From Bdellovibrionales bacterium (GTDB lineage Bacteria; Bdellovibrionota; Bacteriovoracia; Bacteriovoracales; Bacteriovoracaceae): a stretch of 9,746 nt of DNA. Location: the NCBI GenBank assembly GCA_023250775.1, contig JAHFAA010000122.1, positions 1 to 9,746 of the forward strand, written 5' to 3'. Positions 6,687-9,746 of the stretch are shown piece by piece (the stretch's first letter is position 1; every line of letters starts with the position of its first letter). The position numbers and the translations under genes are program-made. The notes under the pieces were generated by a model, which saw only the letters and a list, made by a program, of their open reading frames with translations, searched no databases and had not been told where the DNA came from.

Positions 6687-7517
6687 CTAGTTTTCGTTGA
6701 AGGGGAGATTCGGCGGATATTCATCAAGCGCAGGCAAAAGTCCTGTCAGAGTAGAACCGCCGTCGATTTGCAGATTGATCCCAGTGATAAATGAGGCGGC
6801 AGGGGAAAGTAAAAAGACCACAGCGCCGCTAACTTCACGATCGATTCCAAAACGTTTCAACGGAATTCTAGGTTTGAAATATTTCATAATTTTTTTAAAT
6901 TTTTCGTCGTAAGTTTCGAGACCGGAGCTTTCAATAATTCCCGGCGAAATGGCATTCACGCGCACTTTATACTTTGCCCATTCAACGGCGGCGGTCTTGG
7001 TCATATTTTCAACTCCGGCCCTGGCCGCGCCAGTGTGGCCCATCATAGGCATGCCGTTTCTATTATCGGCCAAGATGTTGACGATGACACCGCCCTCTTC
7101 TTTGAAGGCATGGCGGACCACTTCTTTAGACATAAGAAAAGGTCCGGTTAAATTATTTTTTATGACAGCTTCCCAACCATTTTTGGAAAGTTCTTCAAGG
7201 GGACAGGGAAATTGTCCGCCGGCATTGTTCACCAGGCCGTACAAACTTTTGTGTCTCTGCAAAACTGTTTGCACTAATTTTTGTACGTCTTGTTCCTCGC
7301 GAATATCACAAACGGCCCAATCGGCCTTACCACCAGCGCGAGTAATTTCTTCAACTGTTTTTTGTAGCTTTTCCGGCGTGCGACCCGCGATGAAAACAGT
7401 GGCACCCAATTGCGCCAGCTCAAAGGCCATACAGCGCCCAAGGCCTGATCCACCACCGGTAATTAAGATTACTTTATCTACAAAAAGATCTTTTCTAAAA
7501 ACGGATGAAAATTGCAT
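6687..7517 (-). CDS. SDR oxidoreductase, 2-enoyl-/2,4-dienoyl-CoA reductase-like (PECR/DECR type)
   Basis: A 276-aa SDR, first gene of the operon. It shows the NADP-binding motif TGGGSGLG (20-27), R46 after beta 2 (AGRT, favours NADPH), NNAGGQF (97-103), GWEAVIKNNLTG (114-125; N122), GAARAGV (163-169) and the late LLSPAASFITG (236-246) plus DGG (252-254). These match peroxisomal trans-2-enoyl-CoA reductase (PECR), which reduces 2-enoyl-CoA using NADPH, and the related 2,4-dienoyl-CoA reductases. The usual Y-x-x-x-K pair reads T162-x-x-x-R166 and the usual Ser region is IL-A (148-150), a loss I recall as typical of this branch. Start: ATG 7517 has AGGAT about 6 bases upstream and begins 19 residues before the glycine motif; in-frame ATGs at 7604 and 7532 add a tail with no SDR match. 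Likely acts on acyl-CoA in the cytosol. The acyl chain specificity is unknown. Confidence 0.85.
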   Translation of the reverse strand: MQFSSVFRKDLFVDKVILITGGGSGLGRCMAFELAQLGATVFIAGRTPEKLQKTVEEITRAGGKADWAVCDIREEQDVQKLVQTVLQRHKSLYGLVNNAGGQFPCPLEELSKNGWEAVIKNNLTGPFLMSKEVVRHAFKEEGGVIVNILADNRNGMPMMGHTGAARAGVENMTKTAAVEWAKYKVRVNAISPGIIESSGLETYDEKFKKIMKYFKPRIPLKRFGIDREVSGAVVFLLSPAASFITGINLQIDGGSTLTGLLPALDEYPPNLPFNEN

Positions 7518-7558
7518 AAAATATCCTATCATGAGAACTAGAAAATGGTCATAGGAAG

Positions 7559-7588
7559 TTAAGTAATGCGCTAGGTTAAGAATAAAAT
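7559..7588 (+). promoter_or_regulatory. Weak candidate promoter of the ABC-F gene
   Basis: TAAAAT (7583-7588, 5 of 6) lies 18 bases after TTAAGT (7559-7564, 3 of 6). It would start transcription near 7595 and leave an A/T-rich leader of about 32 bases with no Shine-Dalgarno. The 109-base gap to the divergent SDR gene must also carry a minus-strand promoter, but I cannot point to a convincing one. Confidence 0.25.
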
Positions 7589-7626
7589 GGCCAGATACGA
7601 GCAAATAAATTAGTAATGGTATAAGT

Positions 7627-9456
7627 ATGATCCAAGTTCAAAATCTTTCCAAACAGTTTGCCGGTCAAGTTCTCTTTGAGAGAGCGTCGTTTATCATTGG
7701 GGCAGGTGAAAAAGTCGGGCTCGTGGGAAGAAATGGGACAGGCAAAACCACGTTGATAAAAATAATTCGTGGCCTGGAAACCTATGATAGTGGAGAAATC
7801 TCGATCCCTCGCAATTATCAAATTGGTTCTCTCGATCAGCATATTCATTTTACCAAGCCAACATTGCTCGATGAGGTCACTCAAGTGTTAAAAGGTGACG
7901 AAGAGCATGACACCTATAAGGCCGAAAAAATCTTGATGGGCCTAGGATTTACGACTCAGGATTTTGCACGTTCTCCCGGCCACTTTTCAGGTGGCTTTCA
8001 AGTTCGAATCAATTTAGCAAAGGCCTTACTGCAGCGGCCATCACTCCTGCTCTTGGATGAGCCGACCAACTATCTTGATATTGTGAGTATGAGCTGGCTC
8101 AAAAAATTTCTTCGCCAATATCAGGGAGAAGTTCTCTTAATTACTCACGATCGCCAATTTATGGATGAAGTTGTGACTCATGTCATGGGAATTCATCGCA
8201 AGGTTATTAAGAAGTTTCAGGGCGACACCGGACATTTTTATCAGCGAATTTTAGAAGAAGAAGAGCTGCACGAAAAAACCCGTCAAAACCTGGATAAAAA
8301 GCGCAAGGAATTGATGACCTTCATTACTCGTTTTAAGGCAACGGCTTCCAAGGCCTCCCAGGCGCAATCAAAGGCCAAGCAGTTGGAGCGAATGGGAAAA
8401 CTTGATCAACTGCGGGATGAGGCCAATTTATCTTTCACTTTTAATTACAAAGAATGTCCGGCAAAAATGTTGATGACCTTTCAGAACATAAGTTTTTCCT
8501 ACGATCAAAAAGCGGAATCAGATCTTTTTCGCAATCTTTCTTTTTCGGTCTCAGCTCAAGATCGCATCGGGGTGGTAGGCAAAAACGGCAAAGGCAAATC
8601 GACACTCCTAAACGTCATCGCCGGTGAATTAACGCCAAGAACAGGCACGATTCATACTCATCCGAGTGCCCGCGTTGGATTTTTTGGCCAGACCAATATT
8701 CAGCGTTTGAATCTTGAAAATACCGTCATTCAAGAAATTTCTTCCGCAAATCCCGAACTGGCCATGCAACGAATTCGAAATATTTGCGGCACCATGCTCT
8801 TTGATGGTGATATGGCCAAGAAGAAAGTTAATATTATTTCAGGTGGAGAGCGGGCGCGAGTTATGCTCGGTAAAATTTTGGCCTGTCCCACCAATCTTCT
8901 ACTCTTAGATGAACCAACCAACCATCTTGATATGCAGTCTATCCAGAGTTTAGTGAGCGAGATTGATGACTATCCAGGTGCCTTGATGGTTGTCACTCAC
9001 AACGAAATGCTTCTTCATGCGTTTGCTGAAAAACTTATTATTTTTGGAGAAAATGGCGCTGAATTATTTCTGGGAACCTATCAGGAATTTCTCGACAAGA
9101 TTGGCTGGGATGAGGAGTCAAAAGAACCTTCTGAAAAAAAACAAGTTTCTTCTTTAAAATACCAAAAAATGCAACGTTCAGAAATAATTCTTGAGCGTGC
9201 AAAAGTTTTAGGTCCGCTCAAACTGGAAATTGAAGAGTTGGAAAAAAAGATCATTGAGCATGAAGAGTTAACAAAAAAGATTGAAGGAAAATTGCTCAAT
9301 GCCTACGCTGTCAATAATGCCGCTTTAATTCAAGAATTTTCGCCCTTAGCGGGTAAACTGAAAGTTCGAGTAGAAGAATTGTATTCTAGGCTTGAACTGG
9401 CCAATGATGAACTTTTGCTTCAGGAAGAGAATTATCGAAAACTCTTAGGCGAATAG
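7627..9456 (+). CDS. ABC-F family ATPase (Uup-like layout)
   Basis: ABC-F proteins are cytosolic, have two fused ABC domains and no membrane part; they act on ribosomes, resolving stalled or non-optimal translation states, and some give antibiotic resistance. Domain 1: Walker A GRNGTGKT (34-41), signature FSGG (120-123), Walker B LLLLDEP (140-146, E145) and H174. The linker (about 206-275) is long, charged and helical, as expected for the P-site tRNA-interacting motif. Domain 2: GKNGKGKS (318-325), ISGGE (404-408), LLLLDEP (424-430, E429) and H458. The C-terminus (about 500-609) is charged and coiled-coil-like (K/E heptads), as in Uup-type members. At 609 aa the length matches the family. I see no ribosome binding site before ATG 7627; an ATG 10 bases upstream is out of frame and quickly stopped. 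Nothing marks it as a resistance-type member. Family sure, subfamily likely. Confidence 0.92.
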   Translation: MIQVQNLSKQFAGQVLFERASFIIGAGEKVGLVGRNGTGKTTLIKIIRGLETYDSGEISIPRNYQIGSLDQHIHFTKPTLLDEVTQVLKGDEEHDTYKAEKILMGLGFTTQDFARSPGHFSGGFQVRINLAKALLQRPSLLLLDEPTNYLDIVSMSWLKKFLRQYQGEVLLITHDRQFMDEVVTHVMGIHRKVIKKFQGDTGHFYQRILEEEELHEKTRQNLDKKRKELMTFITRFKATASKASQAQSKAKQLERMGKLDQLRDEANLSFTFNYKECPAKMLMTFQNISFSYDQKAESDLFRNLSFSVSAQDRIGVVGKNGKGKSTLLNVIAGELTPRTGTIHTHPSARVGFFGQTNIQRLNLENTVIQEISSANPELAMQRIRNICGTMLFDGDMAKKKVNIISGGERARVMLGKILACPTNLLLLDEPTNHLDMQSIQSLVSEIDDYPGALMVVTHNEMLLHAFAEKLIIFGENGAELFLGTYQEFLDKIGWDEESKEPSEKKQVSSLKYQKMQRSEIILERAKVLGPLKLEIEELEKKIIEHEELTKKIEGKLLNAYAVNNAALIQEFSPLAGKLKVRVEELYSRLELANDELLLQEENYRKLLGE

Positions 9457-9460
9457 TTTC

Positions 9461-9746
9461 TTAGCCTGGAAATGCCTGACCTTCGCCGATTTTTTTGTCA
9501 TTGAGGTAAACTTCGTAATAGATGGGAAGACCTCTTGAAACCATGTAGCTTACGCCACAATATTTTGTCATAGAACTGGTGACGGCCTTTAAAACTTTTT
9601 CTATTTCAATTTCGCCAGACAATTCGTAGCGCAGGTCAATGCGTGGAAAATGTACGGGAGCATCTTTGGTTTTTTCTGCCAGGGCCTTGATTGAAAAAGC
9701 TGTCGGTACTTGTCGCATTTTTGTCAGCATGGAAATGACATCCATG
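9461..9746 (-). CDS. OsmC/Ohr-like protein, 5' part cut off by window edge
   Basis: The C-terminal 94 residues of a minus-strand gene. OsmC/Ohr-family proteins detoxify organic hydroperoxides through a thiol pair. In the family a Cys in a GSC-x-AMDV-type motif pairs with a later Cys. Here the visible part opens with MDVISMLTKM, which aligns with the helix right after the first Cys, so this Met is internal and the first Cys is just outside the window. The second Cys is C63 in KYCGVS (61-66 of the visible part), the usual context. RIDLRYELSG (35-44) fits the beta strand before it. A short tail with IGEGQAFPG ends the protein. It converges on the ABC-F gene with 4 bases between stop codons. No start or regulation can be judged. 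Confidence 0.85.
   Translation of the reverse strand, partial: MDVISMLTKMRQVPTAFSIKALAEKTKDAPVHFPRIDLRYELSGEIEIEKVLKAVTSSMTKYCGVSYMVSRGLPIYYEVYLNDKKIGEGQAFPG

Noticed and set aside
6949..7554. A 201-residue plus-strand open frame opposite the enoyl-CoA-reductase-like gene
   Set aside because: It lies wholly antisense to a gene with clear SDR motifs, has no domain pattern of its own and no ribosome binding site; it is a shadow frame.
7525..7555. Imperfect inverted repeat CCTAT ... ATAGG in the divergent gap
   Set aside because: Only five paired bases with a wide spacer; expected by chance, so not called an operator.
7518..7604. Longer start of the enoyl-CoA-reductase-like gene at ATG 7604
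   Set aside because: The extra 29 residues do not resemble the SDR N-terminus, and the intergenic promoter region would be consumed; ATG 7517 has AGGAT at good spacing.
1..9746. Defence system, prophage, transposon or CRISPR array
   Set aside because: No nuclease, integrase, transposase, toxin-antitoxin or repeat-spacer pattern was found; all genes read as housekeeping, metabolic, transport or stress functions.

Overview
This is a bacterial chromosomal window of moderate GC (mid-40s percent by eye). It holds ten protein-coding genes, packed tightly with short Shine-Dalgarno-led gaps. Two genes are cut by the window edges. I see no rRNA, tRNA, CRISPR array, insertion sequence or phage gene. 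The gene content (a DUF6986 aldolase-like protein, a Ctc-type bL25, a cysteine-rich ferredoxin with a winged-helix-like N-terminus, an enoyl-CoA-reductase-like SDR, an ABC-F protein, an OsmC-like protein) fits a Gram-negative, possibly a former deltaproteobacterium such as Bdellovibrionota. That placement is a weak inference.

Left part (1-3904). A DUF6986/HpcH-HpaI-type aldolase-like gene runs off the left edge on the minus strand. It is divergent from a plus-strand gene for an exported protein of unknown function; both have recognisable sigma70-like promoters in the 120-base gap. Next come a stand-alone, divergent bL25/Ctc gene with a strong Shine-Dalgarno and a textbook intrinsic terminator (2750-2782). 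A small DUF1232 (YkvA-type) membrane protein gene starts 12 bases after that terminator, followed 24 bases later by a carbonyl-reductase-like SDR gene.

Middle part (3906-7517, minus strand). Four genes form a compact operon, in transcription order: a PECR/DECR-like enoyl-CoA reductase SDR, a 439-residue polyferredoxin with winged-helix-like N-terminus and a C-x-CC-x-CCC motif, an ABC ATPase (GTGA overlap) and an ABC-2-type permease, whose likely TTG start uses a Shine-Dalgarno inside the ATPase gene. This operon is the most interesting part of the window: lipid or acyl-CoA redox chemistry plus an Fe-S redox or sensor protein plus an exporter. The functional link rests only on the coupling of the genes.

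Right part (7627-9746). An ABC-F translation factor (Uup-like layout, two ATPase domains and a C-terminal coiled coil) runs divergently from the operon. It converges, with a 4-base gap, on the 3' part of an OsmC/Ohr-like peroxide-resistance gene that leaves the window. Both convergent gene pairs lack a visible terminator. GGCC is clearly over-represented throughout.
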